A stretch of 64,000 nucleotides of DNA from NCBI RefSeq assembly GCF_021130785.1, contig NC_060215.1, forward strand, positions 120,118,501 to 120,182,500, read 5' to 3'. A program made the position numbers and the translations under genes. Of the stretch, positions 1-13,075 are shown piece after piece. The notes under the pieces were generated by a model that ran no database searches, was not told the origin of the DNA, and worked only from the letters and a program-made list of their open reading frames with translations. Source of the stretch: Homalodisca vitripennis. Its lineage: Eukaryota; Arthropoda; Insecta; Hemiptera; Cicadellidae. Position 1 is the stretch's first letter; every line of letters begins with the position of its first letter.

Positions 1-592
1 AGAGGTATACCATTTTCGATTGAACAAATGAATTTGTTTGAATATGTTGTTTAAATATTCCCTTAATCAGTGATAAAATCTCGACGTTAATTAGGTTTTT
101 GTTTTTAAACATTTCAACCGTTTCAGATCTTAAGTTTTGTAATACATAACTTATCAGCAGTTAATGTATTTTTCATTACTAAATAGATTTTCAACTTTAA
201 AAGTTTACTTTAATTCCCGTAATATTTCTGTATTATACATATTTTGGTAGTTATTAATTTGATTTTCTTAGGGCTAAATTTAAATAATATAAATAATTGT
301 CATAAATCTTTTCCTTTTTTCAATCTTTCAATTTTTGAATCTATGAATAATTGTCTATTATAATGATATTCAAAAACTTCTTTATAATAATGGGTAGAAT
401 GAAAAGTTTTAATTGGTTATAACAGAATGTTTATTAACATAAATTTTATTTACTGTCTAGAACAACAGGCAATTATTTTGTTATTTATTTGTTACATATC
501 TTTCAATAAAAGAACATTAATTGTTCTGTCCGATTTAATACATTATTTATGGTGTATTACACAGAACATTTAAATTAATTATTTATCTTTCC

Positions 593-649
<57 letters not shown>

Positions 650-1549
650 AACTTGAAATTTAAATACAGTTGTGTGGTTAGATATTTTATCAGTTATTTT
701 ATTGTATGCATTTCATTGTAGAATTATTTGTGTAGAATTATTTGTTCAAACCGTTAAAATATTGTGTAATGCAGATGATCTTTACAATGCATTAATATGA
801 AAATGTAAAAATAAGATCAATAAATTATAATATTTTACGAGCTTATATATTTATGCCGTATATACATGTAGTACGAGTTAGTTATAACTGCGGCTACTAG
901 GAGCGCTAGACTTCTGTTTTAGTTCTGCAGTGAGCCGAGAGGTGTAGTGGTTATAGTGTGTCGTTCCGCTGTCCACATAAATAAATGATATATTTTAGTA
1001 TATTGAATAAATAATAATTGATCGCTGCAAGATAAATAAACTGTGAAAAACAATGAAAATCATTAGTGTTTAAAATAGTTGTGCACAATGATATTCAAAT
1101 TATATAATATAACCGTAAACATAGACCCTAAACTATTGTACCATACCCTCACTAAGTCGTGAATGTAAATATACATTATGAAGATATATTTATTATTTGG
1201 AAGCTACTGACCCATCATTTCACCTAGGTGCGGGTCAGTAGCTCATTAAAATCGATTAATGATTGAGAATGAAGGAGGTTGTTAGGTTATGCAAAAACTG
1301 TATCAGAGCGTGATACATACCAGCACATAAGTGTTTAAAATTCAAGGAATTGTCAACCCAAGTATGATACTCTGTTGTATCATGGAATACAGGCTGACTG
1401 ATATTGATTGAGAAATATATTTAGACATTACAACAAGTGATGTACAAAACAATGCTACTCCTCATCGATATATAAATTCTAATATTTTTAACTGGCTACG
1501 TTCATGCTTGTTTTTGCTACTGTTATTTTAGAGCTACCTTTGTTATAGT
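1..1549 (-). repeat. Interspersed repeat D, copy 1 (inverted relative to 39675-40983)
   Basis: Matches 39675-40983 in reverse complement along its whole length with indels; the left end is cut by the window. Non-coding as far as I can see. A fragment of the same repeat (the CTCCTTCA...GTATCAGAGCG section) is also at 9255-9370. The core 930-960 has a tRNA-A-box-like stretch, but no B box was found. Confidence 0.85.
594..647. repeat. (TA)n microsatellite
   Basis: An uninterrupted run of about 25 TA units inside repeat D; the 39675-40983 copy lacks it, so it expanded after duplication. Confidence 0.95.
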
Positions 1550-3372
1550 AATGAATCAAATGGGGAGTTATCTCCAAAAACAATTGGTCAAAATTAAGGT
1601 AGAAGTGATCAAATTTCTTGTGTAACAAATGGGTTATTATAGTATTATTATGAATAGTAACAAAATATCACATACAATATAACTAAAATTTTAAATCTGC
1701 TATTCAAATATTTAACATCTATATAATACTTTAGTGTATGACTCTAGTTATTATGTTCCTGAAAGAAATATTAACTAGTTTTAGGGTTTTAATTTTCTAT
1801 TTTGTCTCTAAAGTAATTAAGTGAGAACATATCTGTTAAAATCCTTAATATTAGGGTGTAAGCGTTTCTGAAGATGTCGTTAGTACAATCTGTTGTACAA
1901 GGTCTTTCTTGGGCCAACAAAAAAAGGCTGAGTTAACTTTAGCTTTTGCACCAGGTGAACGAATTAGCTCGCCCTGTATCCAGTAGGTTTCCCTTTGTTC
2001 TCAACTCTTTCTAAAAAGTAAATACATTTAATTAATTTCAATTTCTTTTGTTACCACACCAATGGTTCTTGTCATGGTAAGTGCATCCCATGACTGTTGA
2101 TGCATCTTTCTCTTTTATTTGGAAACCATTTCTCCAGATGAAATTAAACAGGTTACAGTGCATAGTATATTTATACTTATATTCATTATTATTTTATTAT
2201 AAAAAAATAACCTATTGTTTGGCGAAATGGTTACTTTCTGACGCACTTTCGTGACTTTCATTTCAGCATGCCAGTTCATGATTTAAATGTTATGTTCAGG
2301 CCTGTGCCTTGCTAAATACTGAAAATATAATGTTTAAATAGCGGTAGTAAGTATTTCATAACAATAACCTTAGATGAGGAAGTTCTAAAACACCAAAAAA
2401 CTTTATAACGTTTTCCAAAACAATCCCGTTAGCTCAATACTCTTCCATACTGTTCTTTGTAAATAGAAGCAGTTGATACTTTTTCCGCTAGGTTACAGAA
2501 CCACGCGACAGAGAAACAGCAGGTGGCTACTCTTTATTGCCGATTGCTACATATTTTACTAATATACTCGTATTTTGCGTCTATGTTCATTATTACATAA
2601 TTAATTTAAATTGACTTAAATTGTAATTTTTTTACTTAATTCAGAACCGAGGAAACCTGTTAAAATTAATGTTAAATAAATAACTATGACGATTCAATAT
2701 GTTCTGTAAGACACTTAACTATAGTTGTTTGTGAATGATATTAAGAACTAAAAAACTGGATGCTGAAGAAAGTTGGCAAAACCAATACTTAAACTTTGTT
2801 TAAAGCCTAAAAGGATATAACTATCGTGTATAATAATGATTACAAGTAGACGAAACTCATTTATAACATGACTAATTCAGTATATAATCACGAAAAAAAT
2901 TTTATAGTAAAATATTCCAGATCACCACACAACATTTATAATATTTTGACGTTATAACTGATATTACATATACGAAAAACACGTTTAAATGAGAATACTT
3001 CTTCAGGCAATTCAAATTATAATAATTAGCTATGATAATAATTAATTATGTAGCCTAATGGTTGTTTTTTATATCAAGAACTGAAAAACTTGAAATAAAG
3101 TATATATTTGATAAAAAATACTTGTAGTTTGCGCTATAACACGTTTAAAATCTAAAAAGGATATGAGTATTGCTTTTAATACTAATTAGAAGCAGATGTA
3201 GTTCACTAGGTAACTTTATACATTTTATTATAAATTATGATGTCTTAATAATTTAACTTTGTTTGTAGTTAATTATTGTTAATTTTCCTTACTGATATGA
3301 GGCTGAGTGATTGAGAGGGCTTGATGAACATAATTCCGCCTCTTTAATAGAGGCATATTTTTCTGTTTTTCA
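1550..3372 (+). repeat. Interspersed repeat A, copy 1
   Basis: Shared in direct orientation with 33299-34945 and 41660-42930. The block 2590-3056 differs from the other copies, which instead share another segment with each other (34340-34618 and 42600-42893). No long ORF here. Nature unknown; possibly a non-autonomous element. Confidence 0.8.
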
Positions 3373-3439
3373 GTTACATAATATTAGCATTAATGCATAT
3401 CATTAACACTTGGAACAATTCAAACCAAGCTAAAGTTTA

Positions 3440-4520
3440 TAAATAAAGTTTAGCTATAAATATAAATTCGGTATAATACAATAATAATACTGTTAATTAT
3501 CTAACAATGTCTCCCTTCTTAACCGACAAATAGGACGAACTTACTAAATTCAGTTGTGTGTTCTTTTATGATTATCTACCGATTTTTTTTTTCAGAACTA
3601 CGAAACAAATTTCTATTCTTTTTTATTAAAAGATGGGTGCCCCAGAGCTGTTCTCTTAAATATTTTATAACGATTAGACAAGTACCGGGTCAGAATGTCA
3701 CTTTGGAAGATTCACGTATGTCCCGTATATGCCAATAGTTAACACAATGTTTCATTTAAATAAATGAAACATTTAACCAAAACTTATTGTATGTAGTAAG
3801 CTTTTTTTAATAAAAAATTTAATTTAAGATCAATATCATCTTAAAACTAGTAATCCCTGAAGTAACTTGAAATGGACACATACAGCTCGGTACATTAAAA
3901 AAATAGTATTCCATTGTAAATAACTAATGTTTTGATTGGTTCAGAGGTGTGAAACTTGTTGACCAATCGGAAACCTAGTTGGTTACTTGTGATGTAAAGC
4001 TACAACAGAACTACTGGGAGCTCTACTTACGTTCTAGTATAGTTTAGCCTTGTAGGCACAGAGTTAGATCCGGATTGAAAGAAGACTCCAGGTTACGGGG
4101 TTATCAGTGAACCCGACAAAAAACCAAATAAAAAGTTGTTAGTTCTTTTAGTTTATTAAAATAAGAAGAATTTTTTATATATACCAATTCAAGCTAAATT
4201 CAGAAACTATAAAATGATTTAAGTGTTCAAAATTTATAGTGAAATGGGATTTAACCAAAATTATATAAAAATAATATAAATTACTAACTGAGCTCAGTGT
4301 GTACAGAAATAAAATTGTAAATTGAATTATACGAGATTAATAATATTTTTTATCTGTTAACACGACAAGACTAGTCATTTGCCAGAACACCGACTCCATT
4401 TAAATATTATTATTTATTAATAAAGAATAATCTGGTTATAGTTATTTGTCATGGAGTATCTCCACAAGAGGATACAGTACATAACTAATAAATATATTTT
4501 ATTAGTCTAACTATGTTATA
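3440..4520. repeat. Repeat family B, copy 1
   Basis: Segments recur at 5800-6180 (same orientation), 31620-32420 (inverted), 35140-35660 and 42930-43640. Shared landmarks include CCAATCGGAAACCTAG, GATCCGGATTGAAAGAAGA and GGAGTATCTCCACAAGAGGA. No coding potential recognised. Confidence 0.75.
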
Positions 4521-5799
4521 AATAAATTACGCTTAGGAGCGCCCTTGCTTTGTTCTTTACTACTAGTTCAGTTCCTGTCCACCAGGTTACGGGCTGAGTT
4601 AGTTTACACTTGGCACGTTAGGGGCGTCGTTGTAGTTAGATATTATTCTTCTCTTGTTAAATATTATTGGCATTTTATATAAAATTACAAAATGTTCGTG
4701 AAATAAATCAAACGTCATTATATTTCTAAGTTTATCCCCATAAATATAAATTCGGTATAATACAATATAAATACAAACAAAACAATACAATCTAGCTTAC
4801 TTTTATACCCTCTCGTCTGCAGATTTAACTGTATCATTTTTAAATACAATCATGCTACACTAATACCTCAGCAAACATTCTATGTAAATCTATGTGTTTA
4901 TAATTTGAAAGCTGCAATCAGTCATTCTTACCTGAATGTTGATATGCGGCTCATCTGCTAATCTAGAATAAAAATTAGTTTTCTTCGTCAACGACTGTAT
5001 AATATTTTCAGTAGGTATATGCTATTAATAGCCACAACAATATAAATCAATATCTAAACAGTTTAATTCAGTGTTATTAGAATACAGCGATCCCATAGTA
5101 AAAAATGTATACTTCAATTTTACCATACTTTTATAGTTATAATTGTCACACATGACAATACAGCAACAATATCAGATGAAATATTCATAAATAAAGAAAT
5201 GAGATACTTAAATAATACAAGGAAAAACAAATGTGAATTTATTATTATGGTGTCAATATAGTAGTACTATTAAGGCTAGGTTATTAAAATGTAGGCCTAT
5301 ATGTTAGTGCTTCAAATTAGATTGAAAACACAGTTTAAAACAATGAGTTATCTATACCGTAATTATAATTCTGGAACATTTTGCAACTTAGTTCTCTTTT
5401 CAACCCCTTGAAACGGTATATTGCTTTGTTTAGCTTTTCCCATGATTAAAAAGACATTTTTTGTTTGTTTTTTGTAGATCTGTTTGTGGTATTTTATATA
5501 GTTCACTTGATAGTATGTTAGCTCCAATAGTGCTTTAAAAGTGACATATATCGATTTACATGATTTTGATAATAACGTCAAAATCCAAAATTTGTGAAAT
5601 GAAAGTAATTTTTTTCTTTTTAAGGTTAAGTGTTTGTTGCAATTTGTAACTCTTCAAAAGTGTAGATGGATTTATCTAGAGTCAGATTCATAGTCGTATT
5701 TTTAAGATCTTATCCGGTATCTGGTATCACCTTAACTACTATAATGCAGTATCACGTAATGATGTGCGCACACACTAATTTACTTTCGGTTTCTTGATG
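4521..5799. other. AT-rich intergenic sequence
   Basis: No gene recognised; only short random ORFs. A segment around 4739-4770 repeats the TATAAATTCGGTATAATACA stretch of 3455-3480. Confidence 0.6.
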
Positions 5800-6200
5800 G
5801 ATGTAGCGTATATGTCAATAGTTACAATAATACATTGTTAAAAAATGGAAAATTTAACAAACAATTATTATATGTGATGAGTTTATTTTAATAAATATAA
5901 AATGTAAGATTGATATAATGTTAAAACAAGTAATCCCTGAAGCTTGAATTGGACAAGTTGAATTTTGTACATTTAAAACAATGGTATTCTATTGTTAATA
6001 ACTAATCTTTTTATTGGTCCAGAGGTCTGAAACTTGTCGACCAATAGGAAACCTAGTCGTGGTGTATTGCAACAACAAAACTACTGGAGAGCTCTACTTA
6101 TTTTCTAGTGTGATTTAGCCTTATAGGCGGAGAGTTAGATCCGGATTGAAAGAAGAACCCAGTTTACGGGTATGTAGCCTACATTTACAAATGTGTAATT
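5800..6200 (+). repeat. Repeat family B, copy 2 (partial)
   Basis: Closely follows 3720-4100, including GGTCTGAAACTTGTCGACCA and the GTTAGATCCGGATTGAAAGA block. Confidence 0.8.
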
Positions 6201-6600
6201 CATAAACTAGTTCTTCTTTTGTGAAAATATCAACTTTGAGTGACATTTTCAAATTTTACACTTCATCAATGAAACTAATTAAACTGTTCATCTATTTTCA
6301 AAATCCCACACTTAAATTATTGTATATACACAACTTCATGTTTCTTTTCAAAATCGAATGAATTAATTTTTACAGCAGAGTTGCCCAATTTATTTGTAAC
6401 ATGGTTGGACTAATAAAATATATTTATATATAATTATAATAAAAATATAATTATAACCTTTTTATTGTTCATTAATCAATAATGATATTTAAATGGAGTT
6501 GATGTTCTGGTAAAAGTTACGTAAAAATTATATTTTGCATTATTTTAACTCAGTTGCTCTAAATTACGTATCAGATGTTACCCAGATGTTTCGTATCATA
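6201..6600 (-). repeat. Short repeat shared with 43680-43830
   Basis: 6230-6400 is an imperfect reverse complement of 43680-43830 (GTGACATTTT, TTACACTT, CAGAGTTG landmarks). The rest is AT-rich without a gene. Confidence 0.6.
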
Positions 6601-6800
6601 TCCTAAAATGCAACGGCTTGGGCATCACGGCAATTTTGAGTTGGCAATGTCACTGTCACTGAGCGCCGACGTAACGTTTCTGATTGTATTCCCTTCCATA
6701 ACCGGTATTTCCGCGTTTATTTGATGTGTTGTGTTCTAGTCGGTTCAAGACTAAAAAATCTTACTTTCATCAAAGATTTATTAGGATTTTGAGGTAAGTT
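6600..6800 (+). other. Possible non-coding first exon with splice donor
   Basis: A locally GC-richer stretch ends in TTTTGAG|GTAAGTTCAAG near 6793, a strong donor. No coding start is evident and the transcript cannot be traced. Confidence 0.2.
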
Positions 6801-7263
6801 CAAGTCTCAGTAATTTTTTCCAATAGACTAATATTGTTATTGTTTATCCATCCAATATTCATCACTGTTTTTTTACCTAGCACTACCAAACTTTTTCTAA
6901 TAAATTTGTAAAACTAAACCAAAACTGAAAATAAAAAGAAACCGTTAATAAATTCTAACGATTTGTTCTTGCCACAAAGGAAGTTAATATTAAAGTCACA
7001 ATTTGTAACATTGTTTTTTACAGTTAATTCAATAACATAATCAATATGTTTTTCAAAGGCTAGAAAAATCATTGTTTTGAAATCCTGGTAAAAGAAATAA
7101 AACATAAACTAAGCTTACATGACGGAGTAGTGTTTCAATAACGTCAGTCGTCCAAGATTCTTGAAAGTAAATAACATCCGGAACCACGTGTGAAAAACTG
7201 TAAATTCGTTTATTTTATTTGGTATACTTCTGATATTATATCATAACAGTCAGAATATCACCA

Positions 7264-7338
7264 TTATTTCTCTTTCCAAGATCTACTTGTGATCAGCGTA
7301 TCCCAGAACTCGTCTTGTGCCACACACAACTCCAGCTC
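7264..7338 (-). CDS. Candidate terminal coding exon of a host gene
   Basis: On the minus strand a pyrimidine-rich acceptor (TTTCTCTTTTGTCAG) precedes an open 24-codon stretch (ELELCVAQDEF, WDTLITSRSWKEK) ending in TAA at 7264-7266, with AATAAA about 50 bases downstream (fwd near 7207-7217). I do not recognise the protein. Short length makes chance possible. Confidence 0.3.
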   Translation of the reverse strand, partial: ELELCVAQDEFWDTLITSRSWKEK

Positions 7339-7339
7339 C

Positions 7340-9254
7340 TGACAAAAGAGAAACGGTTTATATTTTCTCCTAATAAAGAAGTACTGAAGTCAATAGTCGG
7401 GTATTCATGAACAGTGTGTTGGCTCAACGCTAGAAATGCTATTTCCACAGTCTAGCTCTAGTGCAAGTACCCCGCCGCTCTGACCATGCACCGCACAAAA
7501 CAACCAGCAAGAGCCGCACACAAACACATTTAACCAAAATTGTTCGTTTGCAGCCCTTCAAATTAATATTGTAGTTAAGTATAGCTCTACGGCCGACTTT
7601 TCAGGATTACTGCTAGTTTGTCGTAACCCGTATCCACTCAGTTCTGTAACGGCTGCCAGAATCGCTATTAAAGCGCCATACCTGGAAATATTTCTTTACT
7701 CTTACCACGCGCCCTACTTGTGTACGATATGATGTAATTACATAATAATTACTCTCTTAAATAATAAAATTGTAACAAAGGTTAGATTTAATTAGTGCAA
7801 TTATGGCCTTAATATATGTATACTTCAGCTGTAATTTTTTAATAAAAAGTATTGTATTAGTTAAAAAGCATCTAGACTGCAGAATATATAGTAGTTTTAA
7901 GTACCCCTGAACCAAACGCTGCCATCAGTGCCATCTGTTGAGTGTTATTAAAGCTATGGCAGAGCGCTTTCTGTAACAATAAATGTTATGTAGAATCAGA
8001 CTTCTAAACCACCTTACCCTACTCGTGAATACAGGCTGTAGGATCACTATCATAAAATAAGACTTGGTTAAAATATACCAATTGAACAAATCTAATGAAC
8101 TCGTAATGATTTAAAGTCAATAATACTCGTGGCTCTCTGACAGTTGTGATACGTCAAAATAATTTAAATAGACATTTAGTTTTTGGTAAACGATGGTTAT
8201 TTTTACATATCATTGTCACAGATATCAAAACTGTATAATAGTTCCCAACAGCAGGAATGCCACAAGTTTTAATCTAATGACACTATTGGACCTTAAATGT
8301 CACTGATATAAATAATACCTTCAACGTTTTTTACTTCAAAACTTAGATATCATGTTAGAATCAGTTATTCTAACATGATAAGAACATAAGTAACATGGGT
8401 AAGAAAATGCTATGCTTACTTACCTACTTTCTAATTGAAGTACCGTATACACAGCAATTACATGTATCTGTATAATTTCTTAGTGTAAGAAAATAAATTA
8501 AAAATGGAACAATAATTGAATTTGACAGATTGCTAATCATTCTAAGCGAACATTAACTCAGGCCCCGATTAACACCTTTTGCGGCCTAGACCACACTTTT
8601 GTATTACGCCCCTTTAAGCCAAACTATACCGCACCCCGCACACACACCACTCAAACCTACCCTAAAAATAAAACATTATTTTTCTTTACTCTTCAAAACG
8701 CGTATTGCTGATGTTTTTTTTGCAAATGAGAGAAACCAATAATTAGTAACAATTCTAGGCGATTAGGTTGTTATTAACCCTCACAGTACCAATATTTAGC
8801 TCTGTGACAATACAGGGAGCAGAGGGTTTACTACTATTGGCACTGAAAGCGTTACAAATACGCGAATAACTAAGGTTATAATAACGATACCATTCACATT
8901 AAAACACATATGATAATAGTTTTATATGCTATTTCTAAAAATATGTTACTAATCACAGTAAATAATATGTTACGTAATAGTTTCACTTTCATGTAACATA
9001 TAACTGTGTTACATAGTGAACTAAACTTAATTTAAGTATTAAATTAGGCTGTTTGCATTTTGATACATACCTCCCAGCTGATGCGTTCGTAGCTAAGTAA
9101 AGAGAAACATCCTCAGTAATATTTCTACATTAGGATAAAGTTCCTATAGACCACTTCCTTTAAGCCGTTTACAAAGAGACAGTGGATTTTTAGTTTCTAA
9201 ACTTGCCTGTAAACCTCTCGTAAACAATAATCCTCAATTTGATCTCTTCAGTTA
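7340..9254. other. Intergenic sequence
   Basis: No gene recognised. Mostly AT-rich, with a moderately GC-rich stretch at 7430-7690 that would be intron or upstream sequence of the candidate exon at 7264-7338. Confidence 0.5.
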
Positions 9255-9375
9255 AGCTATCAATTACTCAGGTTGGCAATTCCATGAATAGTTAAACACT
9301 TATTGTCTGGTATGTATTACGCTCTGATACAGTTTGAGCATAACCAAACAACCTCCTTCAGTCTCAGTCCCGAAC
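9255..9375 (+). repeat. Fragment of repeat D
   Basis: Matches 39895-40000 in the same orientation (GGCAATTCCATG, GTATGTATTACGCTCTGATAC, ACAACCTCCTTCA). Confidence 0.8.
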
Positions 9376-9416
9376 AGGTAACCGGCAGCCATGAGATATC
9401 CTTGCACGGGAATTTT

Positions 9417-9600
9417 GGCCAGATAAAATGGTTTGGAAATTGCCTAGGTAAATTGGTTTGGAAATTGCCCATGTAAATTGGTTTGTAAATTGCCCAGGTA
9501 AATCGGTTTAGAAAATGGCAAGGTAAATTGGTTTAGAAACTGTCCAGGTAAATTGGTTTGAAAATTGTCCAGGTAAATTGGTTTGAAAATTGCCCAGTGT
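9417..9600. repeat. 25-bp tandem minisatellite, about 7 units
   Basis: Units of GGTAAATTGGTTTGAAAATT plus GCCCA with point differences between units. Confidence 0.95.
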
Positions 9601-9779
9601 TTAAAAAAAACTATCGGCTGTGAGCTGTGTCGCTGGAATCTGATCCATCTTGACTCAGGGGGTCAAAGTTTATTTTGATTTGTTACTAGAGGTCGTAGCG
9701 CGTCTCTCTTAGTAAATCAAATCATATCACTCAAACGCTTGATTAATAGTTTTCACTGCTCGGTTTTCGGATACCATTA

Positions 9780-10560
9780 ATTACTCTTTTCAACATAAGC
9801 TTTAAGCACCTTCCACCTGTGACTGGATTCGAAAAAACCTACACAGGCTTTTGAAGGAATGAGAAAATCTGGTCGCTTCTGGACATGCCTTTTCAGCAGC
9901 AAAACAGCTAGATAGGTTTAATAAGGGAGATTTACATGGCACATACTCTGCAAGATCATTTTTATTTTTGATTCTCGATTGAAGACCTGTGTATGTATTT
10001 GGCATTTATCAATATTTATCTCAAGTTTCTCAATTAAACTGTAGGTCTTGGTCTCCACACTTCCAGATTTTTGGCGTACACTGGGTAAGAGTTGTACCTG
10101 TCGTTCTTAGACGCAAGCATTGGTCAGTGAAACATTCTGATTTGGTCTTTGTGACACGTTAGGTGTGGAGCCTATGATGAGAGAGTAACTGGTATGTTAG
10201 ATTTTCTTTAAGGACCTCTTTGCTCATAATATCAATAAATTTACTGCAAATGTCGGATGTAATGTATGATACATGAGCTTTGCCTTTGTTTCCATATTTA
10301 CTAAGTGTTGGGCAAGAAAAGGATGAAATTCACATATCAGATCAGTAAAAAATTCGGTTTTATGTAGTTTCAAGTATTTGATTGTCACCTCAAATTTAGA
10401 AGACCTCTACTAGATAGAAACTTCACAACGAACACAACTCTAGTCAATATTTCTCACCAATATTTGACTTCTTCTTGGCATTACCTTTGAATTAGTTTGG
10501 TGATATTATAAATAGCCTTTCTCCTTGAAATAAACTTCAAAACATAAGCCCTGTGTTCGT
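9780..10560 (-). pseudogene. ZMYM1-like hAT transposase relic
   Basis: Minus-strand fragments parallel the plus-strand relic at 29460-31100: SDICSKFIDIMSKEVLKENL near 10200-10270, then CLRLRTTGTTLTQC...PKIWKCG, then TYTGLQSRIKNKNDLAEYVP near 9930-10000. This is the N-terminal and central part of a zinc-finger MYM-type hAT transposase with stops and frameshifts. Confidence 0.75.
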
Positions 10561-10860
10561 TAGATCGTTCATGTTTCTCAACTAATGAAACAAAATTTTT
10601 GTCATTAAATATTAAATGAAAGATTTAGGTCTTCCCTCTTTGAGCGCGTGTGTGTCTATGTTTTAATTCATATTATATATTTTATTAGTACAATTTTGTT
10701 GTGGTCGAAAAAGCTTTTGAGAACATTTTCTGAAAACGTTACTTATATAATTCAAATTACCAGTGTATACACATATTTTAAGTACAACAAGAACATGCTT
10801 TTGAAAGATTTTAGCGTTAAATTAGACTATTTGGGGATAAATAGATGTAAACAATAAAAT
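10143..10860. repeat. Segment duplicated at 12414-13075
   Basis: Nearly identical over the hAT part (TTTGTGACACGTTAGGTGTG onward) and diverging towards 10860. The left breakpoint is sharp at GTCTTTGTGACACG in both copies. Confidence 0.85.
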
Positions 10861-10910
10861 ATAAATATATTTACTAATGAAATAAACAAATATCTGGTTT
10901 TAGTATTCTG

Positions 10911-12140
10911 TTTCGCGCCACCTTCCCGACAACGTGCTGTCGCTAGGAACAGAGCGCGCTTAGTACTGAAGACGGCCGCCAGGTGACAGGCCATAGATTC
11001 CATCCAAAGAAAGAACGAGTTTCCGGACTTAGTTCGTAACTGAATCCTAACCTAGTTCTTCTACAGCAATACAACATACATATTCATTTAGTAACGTGAA
11101 GATAACTACAACAAATAAAAATTTTAAGTAAACAAAAACTACTTTTATTATAATAATCGCCATTTATAACGGCCATTTTCAGGACTATTCTAATTTAACA
11201 AGACAAGTTCTGAGAATCCTGATAGGTGGTCTCGTACCTCAAAAACATACCAGCCAATTTTGATCAGACTTTCTATACTCATTCATTACATGGTATACTA
11301 TACTACAATATAATCTTCATTCTTAGACCGCGCCTATTTTTGGGAGATATATCGATTTTACATGTCAAATACTGGAAAAAAAACATGGATACCGTTCGTA
11401 ACAAACATACAAGCCGATTTTTATAAAACTTTCTATACACATTCATTAAGTAGACTACTACAAAACATACAGCCCTCATTCTTATGCCGCGCCCTTTTTG
11501 GAGCCACACCGATTTAACAGGCTATGTGCTGAAGAAACCAATCTATAGATGGCCGTACCTCAGAAAACCGCTATTTTTAGTTTTAGAATGCCTGTTGTAG
11601 ATTCTATAGATTATTTTTTTGTATTTGATCTTTTTCTTTTCGAATAATAGAATTCATTTAGTTTTGTTATTTGAACTAGTTCAGGATCTAGGTTAGTGGT
11701 TGTACAGGAACTAGGTCAGGAGTAGTTCATGAACAAGGTTTGCATTCGTATCAGAGGATTAGTTCATTTAATAGATGGGCAATTTCACACTGCTATCCAA
11801 TCTTGTGTGAGACGAATCAACACGAGGAATTTACTAGCTGTACTGAGTAAAGCCCCAGTTTGTAATTATGCTGGAAACAACCACTACATAGTGAAAATAA
11901 TACTTGTACATAATTATTTTACCGCGAATTCAAACATGGCTAAGGTATATACGATTTATAGACTGAGAATATATACTCCAGAGTTAGACTCTTACCATCG
12001 GGGTGTCAGGCCTAATATTAGCCTAGCACCCCACTTTTTTGTGGATTAAAGATAAAACTCTACTTTTAGAAATTATATTTTGCGTTTTTTTAGAATATAG
12101 TATAATGTTTGTTATTCTATGTGTCACAAGTTAACTGTAC
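10911..12140 (+). repeat. Repeat X, copy 1 (LTR-like, interrupted)
   Basis: 10911-10995 (AACGTGCTGTCGCTAGGAAC) and 11877-12140 (GAATATATACTCCAGAGTTA, CATCGGGGTGTCAGGCCTAA) match 44650-45120, where the two parts lie close together. The intervening 11000-11870 is therefore an insertion here or a deletion there. A short inverted piece is also at 13610-13670 beside the gag fragment. Possibly an LTR. Confidence 0.6.
11226..11560. repeat. Imperfect tandem repeat, period about 162 bp
   Basis: 11232-11360 and 11394-11520 both run from a CGT-start through ACATAC.AGCC.ATTTT, ACTTTCTATAC, CATTCATTA to CCGCGCC.TTTTTGG and CGATTT. A third partial start is at 11553. Confidence 0.75.
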
Positions 12141-12413
12141 AAAGACATGTGGTATAGGTTACATATTAAGAATAGTTAAAAATGAATAAAAAAGTATCTA
12201 TAACTGAAGTTTAAAAACATGCAAACAATCTTTATTTGCAATTAATATAGATAAATGTAAGAAATATTAATACCTAGGTAATACAAAGGATCATCCAAAT
12301 TGACATACGGTACAGAATTACAACAACGACAGACGCGTGAAGGAGTTTTGTATCGTTTTATTTGCTCCAATCGAGTCTCCCCAAAAACAAACCAGAGAAT
12401 CTGGAGAATATTC

Positions 12414-13075
12414 GGTCTTTGTGACACGTTAGGTGTGGAGCCTATGATGAGAGAGTAACTGGTATGTTAGATTTTCTTTAAGGACCTCTTTGCTCATAAT
12501 ATCAATAAATTTACTGCAAATGTCGGATGTAATGTATGATACATGAGCTTTGCCTTTGTTTCCATGTTTACTAAGTGTTGGGCAAGAAAAGGATGAAATT
12601 CACATATCAGATCAGTAAAAAATTCGGTTTTATGTAGTTTCAAGTATTTGATTGTCACCTCGAATTTAGAAGACCTCTACTAGATAGAAACTTCACAACG
12701 AACACAACTCTAGTCAATATTTCTCAACCAAATATTTGACTTCTTCTTGGTATTGCTTTTGAATAAGTTTGGTGATATTAGAAATAGCCTTTCTCCTTGA
12801 AATAAATTTTAAAACATTACCCTTAGTTCGTTAAATCGTTCATGTTTCTCACGTAGTGCAACAGAATGTTTGTAATTAATACCTGAAATGACAGATTAAA
12901 CTTTTCCCTCTTTGAAGGTGTGTGTGTATATATTTTAATTCGTATTACATATTTTATTATTAAAAATTTGTATTTTTCGCGTTTTTGAACGTTTTCTGAA
13001 TAAATAAATTAAAGTTGCATAAATAAATTAAATAACATGTGTGTTCATATATTTTAAGTACAATAGGAACATATG
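12414..13075 (-). pseudogene. hAT relic copy (duplicate of 10143-10860)
   Basis: Second copy of the N-terminal hAT segment, with the minus-strand SDICSKFIDIMSKEVL reading. It stops abruptly at 12414, while the 9780-10560 copy continues into the central domain. Confidence 0.75.

Noticed and set aside
930..965. tRNA-like A box (GAGGTGTAGTGGTTATAGTG) inside repeat D, suggesting a tRNA gene or SINE head.
   Set aside because: No B box (GGTTCGA-type) at the right distance and no cloverleaf; in the 40-kb copy the stretch is altered. Could be chance.
11303..11509. Open frames of 66-68 codons on both strands over the 162-bp tandem repeat.
   Set aside because: They are on opposite strands over the same tandem repeat and have no protein-like conservation.
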